Part shown: piece by piece, positions 32,829-43,692 of the stretch | Numbering within the stretch: the first letter of the stretch is position 1 | Layout of the letters: every line of letters starts with the position of its first letter | Source of the DNA: Harmothoe impar | Taxonomy: Eukaryota > Annelida > Polychaeta > Phyllodocida > Polynoidae | NCBI GenBank assembly: GCA_947462335.1 | Contig: OX381710.1 | Coordinates: forward strand, 2,852,001 to 2,916,000 | DNA length: 64,000 nt | Direction of reading: 5' to 3' | Notes under the pieces: generated by a model | Databases searched by the model: none | Told to the model about the DNA's origin: nothing | What the model saw: only the letters and a program-made list of their open reading frames with translations | Position numbers and translations under genes: made by a program

Positions 32829-33228
32829 TTCATACCTGAAATATCATACATTAGACAGAGATGGGGTTAATGTCCCCCTTCCCAGTACGGAACATATGGC
32901 TGTGTCTCATGAGATTGTAACAATTAAAACGTTTTTGACCAGGTGTAGTCTTTGACTGGGTGTAGTCTTTGACCGGGTGTAGTCTTTGACCAGCAAGTTT
33001 CGAAACCCAGAAATGCAGGTAAATTTGTAAGATATAGTGTTAAAATTACCATTAACATTTTCCCGGCATTTCTGTGTACATACCCCCCATTTCAGCACTT
33101 TTGAAGCTTGCAGGTCAAAGACTATACCCAGTCAAAGACTACACCCGGTCAAAGACGTTTCAATTGTTACGATCTCATGAGACACAGCCTCATACCTGAT
33201 ATATCATACATTATACAGCGATGGGGAG
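32829..33228. repeat. flanking direct repeat around a family F element
   Basis: CATACCTGAAATATCATACA TTAGACAGAGATGGGG (32829-32864) recurs at 33191-33226 with four differences, on either side of the F element at 32898-33189. Confidence 0.85.
32898..33189. mobile_element. family F MITE with subterminal tandem repeats, copy 1
   Basis: Inverted ends GGCTGTGTCTCATGAGATTG TAACAATT. Just inside each end stand three 17-bp units containing GTCTTTGACCGG(G)TGTA, inverted on the right (GGTCAAAGACTACACC). Noncoding. Confidence 0.92.
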
Positions 33229-33314
33229 GGGATGGAGACAGATGTAGTCTTTATTTGATTTCAACGAGGACAGATGGTCTGTGTGTGATAGGTGTAGACA
33301 CCTCAACCAACACA

Positions 33315-33781
33315 TTAACCCTTTAAAGGCCGCATGGTACTTTAACCCTTGGAGGTCGGATGTCGCTAAAAGGTGAATTTGTCGTCATGATGCATGAATG
33401 CAGCTCTGGCGAGCATATATTTAAACATCATGCCAACCCTTTGGCATTGAGACACTCCTGAAGGGTCGACATGATGCACCAATGCAGCAATGGTAAGTTA
33501 CTAACCAGGGCTGCATTGGTGCATCAAGAAAACCTTTTAGTGGCATCCGTCTTTAAAGGGTTAATGTGCTATGCCTTTTGGCTTCATAATGCATGAATAC
33601 CACCCTCGTGACCAACTGGCGATTGCTGCATTCAAGCTTCATGCTGACCCCACAGGTTGATACACCCCCGAACGGTCGGCATGATACACCAATTCAGTAC
33701 TGGTGATTTACTCAAAGGGGCTGCAATGATGCATCATGACAATAAACAAAGCATCAAAAAATGCCATCCTTAAAGGACTAA
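33315..33781. mobile_element. piggyBac-like MITE (outer), carrying another copy
   Basis: Left end TTAA CCCTTTAAAGGCCGCATG at 33315. Its sequence resumes after the inner element with TGTGCTATGCCTTTTGGCTT and ends CATCCTTAAAGGACTAA. A solid example of self-insertion. Confidence 0.85.
33342..33564. mobile_element. piggyBac-like MITE (inner)
   Basis: TTAA at 33342 then CCCTTGGAGGTCGGATG; right CGTCTTTAAAGGG then TTAA at 33561. The inserted site in the outer element reads GGTACTTTAATGTGC when rejoined, so the TTAA is duplicated as expected. Confidence 0.9.
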
Positions 33782-33966
33782 GCACTTTTGCTCTCACAAC
33801 ATTGTGGTGCATTCTATTTAAAGAAGGCTTCTTTTCCAACCCTATGAGAACAGTGTTGTGCTATCCTGCATTTTCCGTTCTTATTATCATCTTACAAAGT
33901 TACATGAGAACTGTGGCGAGTACCACCATTGCTTCAACATGGTGATGCTGACCCTTCGGTGTGAAT
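33782..33966. mobile_element. piggyBac-like MITE remnant left of a pogo-like insertion
   Basis: Ends GATGCTGACCCTTCGGTGTG AATA, the family's central spacer. The rest resumes at about 34183 (AGTCGGCATGATGCA) on the other side of the P element. Confidence 0.5.
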
Positions 33967-33967
33967 A

Positions 33968-34182
33968 CCGTAAAACCTCGCGTATAAGCCTAACTCGCGT
34001 ATAAGCCGCACCCCGACTTTGGGCCGATCCTGGAAGCTGCACCAGCGATCTGGTTATGGTGACTTAAGTACTGTACTATAGGAGCAAATACTCGCATATA
34101 AGCCGCACCTGTGCCGATCCTATAAGCCGCACCAGCGATCAGATTCGCGTACTAGCCGCAGCTTATACGCGAGGTTTTACAG
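33968..34182. mobile_element. pogo-like MITE, family P, copy 2
   Basis: Ends CCGTAAAACCTCGCGTATAA GCC and TTATACGCGAGGTTTTACAG, left TA flank, ATAAGCCGCACC repeats inside. It lies within the central spacer of a piggyBac-like MITE. Confidence 0.88.
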
Positions 34183-34344
34183 AGTCGGCATGATGCAACA
34201 ATGCAGTACCAGCGAGTTACTTCACTGATGCATCATGAAGACAGATGTGCATGAACCCCTCGTCATAATGAGGACATCAAAGACCTAGATCTGCCATATA
34301 AGAAGGAGAGCTGCGTGATCCGCTGTCATACCGCCTCTAATACA
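34183..34344. other. MITE tail and unique stretch
   Basis: 34183-34255 is the right part of the interrupted MITE; the rest is unassigned. Confidence 0.5.
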
Positions 34345-34574
34345 TTAAACCTTCCATTAATCATGCCGTGGTCATCATGATGCATGAATGCAGCCCTGGC
34401 GAGTAACTCGCCAGTGCTGCATTCAAGCATGATGCCGCCCCAAGGGGTAGACACACTACCCAAGGGTCAACATGATGCACTTATGCAGCACTGGAGGATT
34501 ACTCACCGGGGCTGCATTGGTGCATCATGTCGACAAATTTCATCTTTTAATGACATGCGTCCTTAAAGGGTTAA
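34345..34574. mobile_element. piggyBac-like MITE
   Basis: TTAA at 34345, then CATGCCGTGGTCATCATGAT; right GCGTCCTTAAAGGG then TTAA. A perfect first apex, CTGGCGAGTAACTCGCCAG. Confidence 0.88.
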
Positions 34575-34667
34575 TGCCTCCGACTGTCTGGTACCGAGAA
34601 AAATCAATGCTCTCTGAGACATCAGTAACTTTATCTGGGTCTGTGAATCTACCCTGCTGCTGCAATA

Positions 34668-34911
34668 TTAACCCTTACAGGATGGCATCATGTATGAATG
34701 CATCATGCCCTTGGTGGTCATGATGCATGAATGCAGCCTGGCGAGTAACTCCACAGCAGGCCAACCCTATGGGGTTGAGACACTCCCGAAGGGTCGGTAG
34801 GATGCACAACTGCAGCCTCGAAGAGTTACTCACTTGGGCTCGCCAGGGCTGCATTCATGCATCATGATGACCAAGGGCATGATGCATTAATGTATCATGC
34901 TGTCCTTAAAG
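34668..34911. mobile_element. piggyBac-like MITE
   Basis: TTAA then CCCTTACAGGATGGCATC; right ATGCTGTCCTTAAA, terminal GGGTTAA replaced by GACAAG. Confidence 0.82.
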
Positions 34912-35030
34912 ACAAGATGGCGGCCTACTCAGACTGATCCTACAGCCGTTGTCTGGCTTCAATGACGTGTTATTGTAGGGTGTATCCCCCTTTGTAACAT
35001 CCACACATCCATAAGATATACCGTATTCGA

Positions 35031-35353
35031 CCTCATAACCGCTCTACCCCTAATAAGCGCCCCGAACCCCTTTTTCAGATTTTTTCCAGATTTTTTTCAA
35101 ATGTTTTTCTCCGATTTCATTACTGATTTTCACACCTGTGTATAAGATAGAGCACTTCACACCTGTGCAGGTGTCAAGGCCAAGCTAGGTGTGAAGTTAT
35201 AGGGGTGTGTAGACGCCTTTAATATAGAGGCCTATGAGGTATGTACAATGAGTGTATATGACAGCCATGGGGGGCGCTTACTAGAATGAATATTTGAGGC
35301 TAGTTTTTCAACATAAGATAATTTGCCAAGGGGGCTCATTACGTTGAATACGG
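35031..35353. mobile_element. TA-flanked MITE, family Q, copy 1
   Basis: Ends CCGTATTCGACCTCATAACC GC and, inverted, CCGTATTCAACGTAATGAGC, with TA on both sides. 323 bp, AT-rich inside. Confidence 0.8.
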
Positions 35354-35698
35354 TAGTTATATTTCATGATGCACGCTACTGATAGATTCATGTCGTCACC
35401 AATGTCTGGGATAAAGTGTGTCAAAGAAACACTACAAGAGGATGTGTTTGCTGGCACGAGTAGATGTAATTCATTTCATATGAAGTATTGTATTTGTTTG
35501 AGGGCCAAGTGAGATGCCTGTATAATTGTCTATAGCACGCATACATTGTATGATATTCTTCATTTTAGCTACCGAAGCTTCATAAAAAGTAACACTATAG
35601 AGGATACTATAGGGACAGCTGGTGCCGGCCTACCAAGCCTGTTACATCTTCTACAGATCTTTATTTATATACAACCGTGGACACTGTATGTGTCTTTA
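35354..35698. other. unique stretch
   Basis: No supported feature. Confidence 0.5.
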
Positions 35699-35877
35699 CC
35701 GTATTCGATGTAATAAGCACCCTGGGCGCTTATGAAATTATTTTAATGGCATTTTTAGTACTTGAGAGTTTAATCGTCACCAAAATCGTGAAAGTTAGGC
35801 CTTTGTCCTAGTCTAAAAATGCACCAAAAAAGCGGGGGCGCTTATTAGGGGGAAGGCGCTTATTGCGTCGAATACAG
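35699..35877. mobile_element. TA-flanked MITE, family Q, copy 2
   Basis: Ends CCGTATTCGATGTAATAAGC and, inverted, CTGTATTCGACGCAATAAGC GCC, with TA on both sides. 179 bp. Confidence 0.88.
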
Positions 35878-35904
35878 TATATGGACTTTAGTCTAAAACA
35901 AGCA

Positions 35905-36000
35905 TCTACTGGAGAGTGACGCCTCTGCTAGGAATCTGAACCCTGTAGAGAGGCCTTCTGATGACCCCCTCTGTTGCAGAATGTCAGATGAAGACAGCAC
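35905..36000 (+). repeat. dispersed repeat R, copy 2
   Basis: ATCTACTGGAGAGTGACGCC TCTGCTAGGAATCTGAACCC TGTAGAGAGGCCTTCTGATG, then CCCCCTCTGTTGCAGAATG; matches 22935 and 37745. Confidence 0.75.
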
Positions 36001-36499
36001 CGACCGCCCCCCCCCCCCTCTGCAGGTGCTGTTACATTGTATAGGCCATTACAGCAAGAAAGGGGGAAATGTCAGAGAAATCGCTCATTAAATTGTTGCC
36101 TTTTTCCTGAGGTTGGACATGACCTAAAAATCCTGCATTCTAATACACTAGGATAACTGTACTGCAAACCTGATATGAACTACTTTCGAGTTTAGTTTAG
36201 AATTCAACTTCAAGAGCTAAACTCAATGTTATCCATACGATCACGGAGGGGTTGTACATGTATGTCTACTGCTACTAATATGGGATAACCAGCATGATAC
36301 TGGAATTATTCCTACAACGGGCTCCCAGCCTATGTATTATTCCATCATAAATAAACAATTACAAAAAAAAAACATTAATTAAACATAATTAAAGGATGTG
36401 CCCCTCTCCTGACGCATGGACCTATAGTATAGACAAAATGAGACTAGGGTAACCCCACTCTGTGTGCGGCCCCCAGGGACAGAAGTAGCTCACACGCTG
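36001..36499. other. unique stretch with poly-C
   Basis: Poly-C at 36008-36019; no supported gene. Confidence 0.5.
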
Positions 36500-36750
36500 T
36501 TAACCCTTTAAGGACGCATGTCGCTCAAAGACTACATCTGTCGGCATGGTGCACCAATGCAGCCACGGCGAGTAACTCGCTGATGCTGCATCGGTGCATC
36601 ATACCAACCCTATGGGAGTGTCTCAACCCCGTAGGGTCAGCATAATGCTTGAATACAGCACTGGGGACTTACTCACCAGTGCTACATTCATGCATTATGA
36701 CGACCAAGGCCATGATGCATTAAGGTATAATGCTGTCCTTAAAGGGTTAA
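36500..36750. mobile_element. piggyBac-like MITE, near-intact
   Basis: TTAA then CCCTTTAAGGACGCATG; right GCTGTCCTTAAAGGG then TTAA. 251 bp including both TTAA sites; a good consensus-length copy with both hairpins. Confidence 0.92.
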
Positions 36751-36799
36751 AGGCTTTAACAGAGCTGGACAGGTGGTGTCAGGGTAGATATCCCTGCCT

Positions 36800-36834
36800 G
36801 TCACGTGGTGTGTCACGTGGTGTGTCACGTGGTC
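36800..36834. promoter_or_regulatory. three tandem CACGTG boxes
   Basis: GTCACGTGGTGT repeated three times at 12-base spacing. GTCACGTG is the USF/MiT-TFE-type E-box. No promoter elements are visible alongside. Confidence 0.5.
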
Positions 36835-37281
36835 TGGGTGCCTTACGTATAGTATAGTGAGGGGGTGTGGAGGGGGAAGGAGTCTAGGGAGGGGGGGGCA
36901 AGGCTGGAGGCAGGAAGGAAGCCAGGACAGGCACTGTATCTAAGCTAACCTTTAAGAACGATCAGAACAACCCATTTATTAAGACAATTTCACATGTAAA
37001 ATACATTTTCTAAATGTAATAAGCTGTAAACCGATGACAATAAAGTTTTGTGACTACTTATATTATATTAACTGCTAATTGCTGCATAGTGCTTTAATGT
37101 TGTTATTGTCCATGAATGAAGCTGTGGCTAGCGGCTCACCAGGGTTTAATTCATTCATGCATAGTCCACATATTGTAAGGGTTTGTATGCTGTACCGATT
37201 TATGCCGACAACGATTCCCATAAGGTCTTTAACCTTTTAGGAGCGAGGACACATATCTAATCTTTTACTGACATGCCATCA
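36835..37281. other. unique stretch with an eroded MITE fragment
   Basis: 37085-37260 has GCATAGTGCTTTAATGTTGT, GGCTCACCAGGGTTTAAT and TAACCTTTTAGGAGCGAGGA, family-like but too diverged to bound. Confidence 0.5.
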
Positions 37282-37503
37282 TTAACCTTTTTAGGACACA
37301 TGTCGCAGATGACATTTGTCGGCATGATGCACCAATGCAGCTTGGCTGGGCAGCATTGATGCATTATGCTGACCCTTCAGGAGTGTCTCAACCCAATGGG
37401 GTCGGCAAGATGTAGGAATGCAGCACTGGCGAATTACTAGTCAGCCCTGCATCATGACGACCAAGGGCATGATGCATCAATGCACTATGCCTTAAAGGGT
37501 TAA
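37282..37503. mobile_element. piggyBac-like MITE
   Basis: TTAA then CCTTTTTAGGACACATG; right TATGCCTTAAAGGG then TTAA. The first hairpin is shortened (CAGCTTGGCTGGGCAG). Confidence 0.85.
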
Positions 37504-37744
37504 AGGCCTAAAGGGCTGGGCATACAGCCGGTGCTGGGGTGATTGCAGCGCGGCAGGTGGTGTGCCTGTTATGGGGACCAGTCAGGGTACATACAGGTGG
37601 AAGAGGCCGCATGCCAACACACATCCTGTACGGAGAGGTGGCACCACCTGGTAACGTCAGACACCTCTCTGTGTAGATACGGCCATCTTTATCGTTGTCC
37701 CCTGGTGCATTATGTCTATAATTATGGCTTTCAGTTTGAGTCAA
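37504..37744. other. GC-rich unique stretch
   Basis: Open on both strands for 80-95 codons, but partly repeat R; not called as coding. Confidence 0.4.
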
Positions 37745-37830
37745 ACTACACATCTGCTGGGAGAGTGACACCTCTTCTAGTGACTTGACCCGCACAGAGA
37801 GGCCTTCTGATTACACCTCTGCTGCAGAGT
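37745..37830 (+). repeat. dispersed repeat R, copy 3
   Basis: ATCTGCTGGGAGAGTGACAC CTCTTCTAG, then GAGAGGCCTTCTGATTACAC CTCTGCTGCAGAGTG; same order as the other two copies. Confidence 0.75.
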
Positions 37831-38711
37831 GGTCAGCACTGTACTAATTACCAGCTATACAGGTGTTATAGTGGAGTTGGCATGTTGATGACGTTATCAC
37901 CCAACTACAGGTGTTACCTCAATCAACCAGTGTATTAGCTTTTGGCAACTGGTAGAGTCTAACCTTTGCATGGAAAGTTTTTATCAACATTATACATGAA
38001 AGAAGTACCGTATCATGCAGTGGTGATTTTCATAGGGTTCTATCTACATCCTTCAAGGCTCAGCATTATGTCTCAATACAGTATCGGAGAGTCACTCCGT
38101 AGTTCTGTATTTGTGCATCATGGCAATAAATAAAAATGAAGCCTTGAGACCCAAACTAGCTGCTGTAAGAACACACTTACACTTTAAGGGCTCGAAGTTC
38201 TTAGCCATGCCTTTGGGCGTCATGATGCATGAATATAGGCTTGACAAGCTTGTCAAGCTTGTCAAGTGACCTTTGTGAGTGTAAGAAACCTGTGGCACGG
38301 ACATGGTGCATACAAGCAAGTTACATTAAATCACTCTGCAGCCCCTAAGGAGTTACCACTGTGAATGGTCCATGTGAGTACCAGTGGTCAGTGAGTCATG
38401 TCTACTGTGTGTCAGACCAAAATCGAGGGATATTTTAGAAATCGCAAAAGTTTGGCATGCGCATCTCTTGGAGTCGTTGAAAAATCAGGTCCTAGTTCTC
38501 TCGTTTCTACGACTAGTCTGACGGGGCTTTACTCACCAGGGCTGCATTGGTGCATATTTAAGTGACTTTCCGTCCATGTAGGGCTACCGCTGTTTAGGAT
38601 CCATGAGAGCAGCTAGTGGTCAGTGAGTCATGTCTGCTGTGTGTCAGTCAGGGTTGGGATGTGTCCTAGAGGGCGCCCCTGGGGAACCCTCACCAGTAAC
38701 TAACCTCATCG
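37831..38711. other. unique stretch with MITE scraps
   Basis: Fragments of the piggyBac-like hairpin at about 38055-38150, 38205-38235 and 38525-38555. A triple palindrome of CTTGTCAAG units lies at about 38240-38270. GTGAGTACCAGTGGTCAGTG and a related copy (GTGGTCAGTGAGTCATGTCT) occur near 38375 and 38613. Confidence 0.5.
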
Positions 38712-39183
38712 TAACCCTGTGAGGGCAGCATCATGCTATAACCCTGTAAAGACAGCATCATGCTTAACCATTCAAGGATGGCCTTGATACATCATTACAT
38801 TTGTCATTGTGATAAAAGAATGCAGCCCTGCGACTAACTCGCCAGGGCTGCATTCAAGCATCATGCCGACCCTACAGGGTTGAAACACTTCAGCCTGATG
38901 CACCAATGCATAAATAATGTCAAATCTTTTAGTGACATGCTGTCCTTAAATGGTTAATACACTCTCCCTTTATGTCACTATGATGCACGAATACAGCTTT
39001 GGCTAGTAACTCGCCAATGGCTCACACCAGTGGAACAACTCTCAAAGGGTTGATACCATGCCAATGAGTAACTCGCCAGTGCTGAATATCACGATGCTAA
39101 GGCGAGTAACTCAGCAGGGCTAGACATAATAATGACAAGAGAACATTTAGCTTTAAGGTGCTATGCGGTCCTTAAAGGGTTAT
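38712..39183. mobile_element. piggyBac-like MITE complex with three successive left ends
   Basis: Left-end-like starts follow one another: GTAACCCTGTGAGGGCAGC (38711), ATAACCCTGTAAAGACAGC (about 38739) and TTAACCATTCAAGGATGGC (38764). Right ends lie at 38953 (GTCCTTAAATGG TTAA) and 39180 (GTCCTTAAAGGG TTAT). The inner element is 38764-38956. The flanking parts are explained by insertion of one copy near the left end of another. Confidence 0.75.
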
Positions 39184-40008
39184 GAGTCTTCGAGGACCAA
39201 TCAAGCAGTTATACCCCCAATACAAAGTCCAGAGAGGGCGGTGATATTAATGGATTGGCCTTCTGATTGTGTTTTATGTATTTACACTGCCTCAAATTGG
39301 TATTATTAAAACATATTGTAGGCTTAGTAGATTGGATAGACATTTATTTATAATGGGATCAGTTTGTCTCATCAATACCGTAGCATCAACGTCCATGGAG
39401 TGATCTTTGTTTAGTACAGGGTATCCTTTTCGCTTATTTAAAAACTATTGCATTACAATTATGAAGAACAATGTGCTCCCATGTGTAAAAGTAAGCGTTC
39501 TTGTTTCTCCCATATAGCCATAGCCTGGTCTCTTCCCCCATTTCCATATACTACGAGGGTAAGAATTCTCTACAGCTGAACTAACCTAGTAGAGCCTATA
39601 ATGCCTACCGCCGTGGCTATAGAGATTTAGTGTTTTAAAAGCTCTGATAATTGATGTCCAAATACGAGGTTACTCAGTTTGCACTACGTCTGAGGATAAA
39701 AATTATCACTGTCAGAATTTAGTGTAGCTACACAGTTTAATATACTGCTGATTTACAGCATATACTACGGTATTAGTGCACGTGGGCAGTAGAAGGACGC
39801 ACATCTGGTAACACTTTTTACAGTGTATGTGATGGCTGATTATGGTTTACTAAGCTATAAGACTTTAAGCCGTGTACAGAAACTGTGTATACGAGCAGTC
39901 ATACACCTTATAATCCAGTCCCATTAACACTAAAACATGGGGACATGCATAATTAAGTACGGCCTGTGTTTATAGTGATGGGATGGGAGTGTTAGAGGGA
40001 AGGTAGAA
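39184..40008. other. unique noncoding stretch
   Basis: No supported feature. Confidence 0.5.
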
Positions 40009-40327
40009 TTAACCCTTTAAGGATGACACGATGCCTGAATGAAGGTATCCCATTGTGTGCTATATATCTGTGGGGCTTTAAAACATGCCTACAAAATTCA
40101 GTCAGTGTTACGATTCATCAATCTAACAGCGGCAACTAATTGCCAGGGTTGCATCGATGTATCATGTGGATCCTATATAGGGTTGGAGCGAGTTAAATCA
40201 GAGCCACAGTGCATCATGATACATGGCTAATCAACAACCAGGCCTGTGGCTGTGTCTCATGAGATTGTAACAATTCAAAGAAGTTTGAATTGTTACAATC
40301 TCATGGGACACAGCCCTAAATGGTTAA
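40009..40327. mobile_element. piggyBac-like MITE carrying a minimal family F palindrome
   Basis: TTAA then CCCTTTAAGGATGACACG; right CCCTAAATGG then TTAA. The 40248-40315 palindrome sits just inside the right end. Confidence 0.82.
40248..40315. mobile_element. family F, 68-bp end-to-end palindrome
   Basis: GGCTGTGTCTCATGAGATTG TAACAATTCAAA, four bases, then the inverse with one mismatch. It consists only of the two inverted ends of family F without the internal sequence or tandem units. Confidence 0.92.
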
Positions 40328-41464
40328 CACTTGGACCACATAAGGAACTTATCTCTAGCAAGTGTTACATTCGTGTATATGACGGCTGAGCGCGACACGT
40401 GCCTGAACTGGGTCATTACAATCGCCTGCCTGATGTTCTGATATAGTACTAACGATGTAGTAAACTATTTGTCTACCACCTCCTGTGAAGGAGGGCAATC
40501 TGAGCAGAATAAGATGTCACAAACGGTGCAACCCCTAGTTATATTAATACCCTACGGATGCAGGAAACGGGGATTGATTTATAATTGAGATTTAAGCACT
40601 TTTGGGTTTGTCTACCAACTCCTATGTAGTCACAGGGGTACATGATGGCTAACATGCAGAGTGTCCAACACTGTACCTTACTATAGGGAACCTCAGGCGT
40701 GAGAGTGTAATGACCCAGTTCATGCACTTGGAGCGCATAGTGCATTAAAGCACTAAGCGCCCTTAACGAGGGGACGGGAGGGTAATTATAGCTATGCAAG
40801 GGTTGCTGCCCAAGCGTGCCCGTGGGATACATTACTACTGTTGTTTATTGTAGTGTCTACACACGTGATAATGAATATTTAATTAAAAACAAAAATCGAT
40901 TTGGTTTTATTGCCAGTATTTTCTAGTTTAACAGCTCGAAGGTACCACTGCAATTTGCTTAAGGGTCTTGCTTACAATTGTTGTGAATACTCAAAATATC
41001 AAGGTAGAGAATCATGACAAAAAGAAAGCTTTTCATTTTTCAATGACCAGCACCCAAAAGTAAGTCATCAATTCAAGCAGCAATTTCAGGTCGTTTGTCA
41101 AACTTCAGACTAAGTGCCCGTTATCCACAACTCCTTAAAACTCCTAATTAATTGGTCATGTCTGCCCATGTGAAAACAACCATGGAGTGGTAAATAATTA
41201 TTCCCGAAATAAAAAGTCCCCCAGTCCATCCCAGGTAACAGCATGCAACTTCCCGCCATGCGGCGTGAGAGAGGAACGGGCGGGGACCGATTAATGGGAT
41301 CAGAAATTGGTGAAAACTGAAGAGGACAAAAAGTGGTTTGTAAAAAGCGTCTTAATGGTTAACCCTGATGGTGGTGTTCACTGTGGTACATGCCCGCCGC
41401 CTGGTGGTATGGAGAAGAACTACGAGTCAGCGGTCAGAGGTGCCGGGTTTTTTGTAATTAGTCA
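40328..41464. other. unique noncoding stretch
   Basis: No supported feature. Confidence 0.5.
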
Positions 41465-41710
41465 TTAACACTTTAAGGTTGGGGGAGTGATTTATTACAC
41501 TAAGCTATTTATCATGTGATGCACTAATGCAGCCATGGTGAGTAACTCACCAGTGCTGCATTCAAGTTTCATGCTGACTCGACAAGGTTGATACATTCCC
41601 AAAGGACCAGCATGATGCATGAATGCAGCCTTGTAAGTAGCCTCGCTAGGGCTGCATTTATGCATCATGCCAAGCGATGACGTAACACATTAAGTCCCAT
41701 CACGCGCCCT
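41465..41710. mobile_element. piggyBac-like MITE, eroded right end
   Basis: TTAA then CACTTTAAGGTTGGGGG; hairpins CATGGTGAGTAACTCACCAG and TTGTAAGTAGCCTCGCTAGG. The right terminus is unclear. Confidence 0.72.
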
Positions 41711-43127
41711 TTAATGTGTAACTAACCCTCAGCGCGGCGGTCAGGGTCGGGTCTGTTTTTGCCAATTGGTTGTTAAAATCCAAGCGCGCTGCTTGAAATG
41801 ATGCCGAAAAGTTAATTATATCAATTACTGAACCCCTCATCACGTGTCAGCACGTGTCATCACGGGCTATTAACGCGCTGACATTAACGTCTGCACCTTG
41901 AGGCACTTTGTGACATGAATTACCGACTGTTTGTCAGGAATTCAGCCTTCAGCTATGTACATACCGTAGTGGCTTGAACAACCACACCTGTACTTATCAG
42001 TCTGGATGGTACCACCTACACAAACAAGGCCTGTGCTTTTTCAAGATGCAAAAATGGCCTGAATTCTGATTTTTAAGACACTCATTCACCCTGAGCTACT
42101 ATTTGTCATGAATTCAGCTTTTGGCTATGCATGTATACGTTGAAGAAAACATCAGCATGATGTTGAGAGTAGCCCCAAAACCATAGTGTCCCCAAGTCTT
42201 TGAAAGAGAGTCAGGCAATGAAGCACACCCTCCCCAGATTGCAAGAGGTGTGAAATTGATAGGAATCGCCTTCACAAGTCCCACATTGACAGTCTTATGT
42301 TAAAATACATGACCCTGTAGAAAAGCTGGATAGCTAGGATTTTTGTTAAAAATAGTTGCCATTTTTACTTTGTAAGTATACAGCTTAGGGAATTTTTGGG
42401 TTCTGACCATTGTACTTCAATTAGAGAAATGTTAGAAAATGCTAATCTCTGGTAGAAATCACTTTGAATGGTAGAAAAGTCTGGCAAAAACAGAAAAGAG
42501 GTGGCATCTCAAGGAAGTATAGACATTTCACCCACCCCCTTCCCTACTAGCACTGTCCATTTTGTCAAAGTGACTTGCAATATTGAACCCCAAACATTAA
42601 ACTCTGCATAATATCAACAGAATAAACAGACCACCACAATATGTTGGCGTATTGATATAAATGTAGTGCCAAATCGAAATTTTAGCTCCTTTTCCAATTT
42701 CAGTAAGAGCATTTTAACAATGCCACAGCTACATAATAGACGTCCCATTAGATAAGTAGTGCACATGCATAACACAGCCTAATGCGAAGATGGATCACCG
42801 GCCAAAAAAACGCCATAGGATGTTTAAAAGAGCACATGTGTCGTTTTGAACAGCTAACAGGGGGTCGAACATGGGGCAGCTATAGGATACACTTATTTAG
42901 TCCTGTTCTTGGTTCATGGTGGTGCCAGCTCGTACCGTGGTAGGTCAGTTCGGCGCCATGGACATTTAAACCCGCAGATCTTACTGCACGTCCAGTAACA
43001 GTCAGAGTGCAGTCAAGACAGGTACTCAGCCCTATATATAGGGGCGCTGGGACTTAAAGGCGGAATTCTCACAGAAATATTCCCCATTGTATTTTTATCC
43101 CATAGGTTCAATTCCATTACAGCTCTA
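41711..43127. other. unique noncoding stretch
   Basis: CACGTGTCA recurs near 41831-41852. No supported gene. Confidence 0.5.
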
Positions 43128-43692
43128 GGCTCAGTCTCATGAGTTTGTAACATTTCAAACGTCTTTGACCGGTGCCGTCTTTGACCGGTGCCGTCTTTGA
43201 CCGGTGCCGTCTTTGACCGGTGCCGTCTTTGACCGGGTATGTGATTAAAAATTAAGAAAAAAGTAGTGTATAGTAAAGAAATGGGTAAATATTTTGTACA
43301 ATATGTTATAACACATCATTTCGAGGCATTATTTAAAATTGATATATTTCATATATTTATGTTACTGGCTCAGTCTCATGAGTTTGTAACAGTTGAAACG
43401 TCTTTGACCGGCGTTGTCTTTGACCGGTGACGTCTTTGACCGGCTGAAGAAAAAAGCCCAAAAGGAGCCCTTAATATGTGCATTAAAAATTAAAAAAATT
43501 AATTGGGTAAAACAACCATAGACTGTTTATTACATGAAGAAGTTAAAAGCTTAAATTTCTTTACTATATACTACTTTTTTCTTCATTTTAATCACATACC
43601 CGGTCAAAGACGCCACCGGTCAAAGACGCCACCGGTCAAAGACGCCACCGGTCAAAGACGTTTGAAATGTTAAAAACTCATGAGACTGAGCC
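43128..43692. mobile_element. family F MITE, copy 2, with an extra internal end
   Basis: Flanked by TCTA on both sides (43124-43127, 43693-43696). Ends GGCTCAGTCTCATGAGTTTG TAACA, then five 16-bp units of the type CGTCTTTGACCGGTGC on the left and four inverted ones on the right. Inner arms (TATGTGATTAAAAATTAAGA) also pair. A solo left end with three tandem units sits inside at 43367-43442. Confidence 0.93.
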
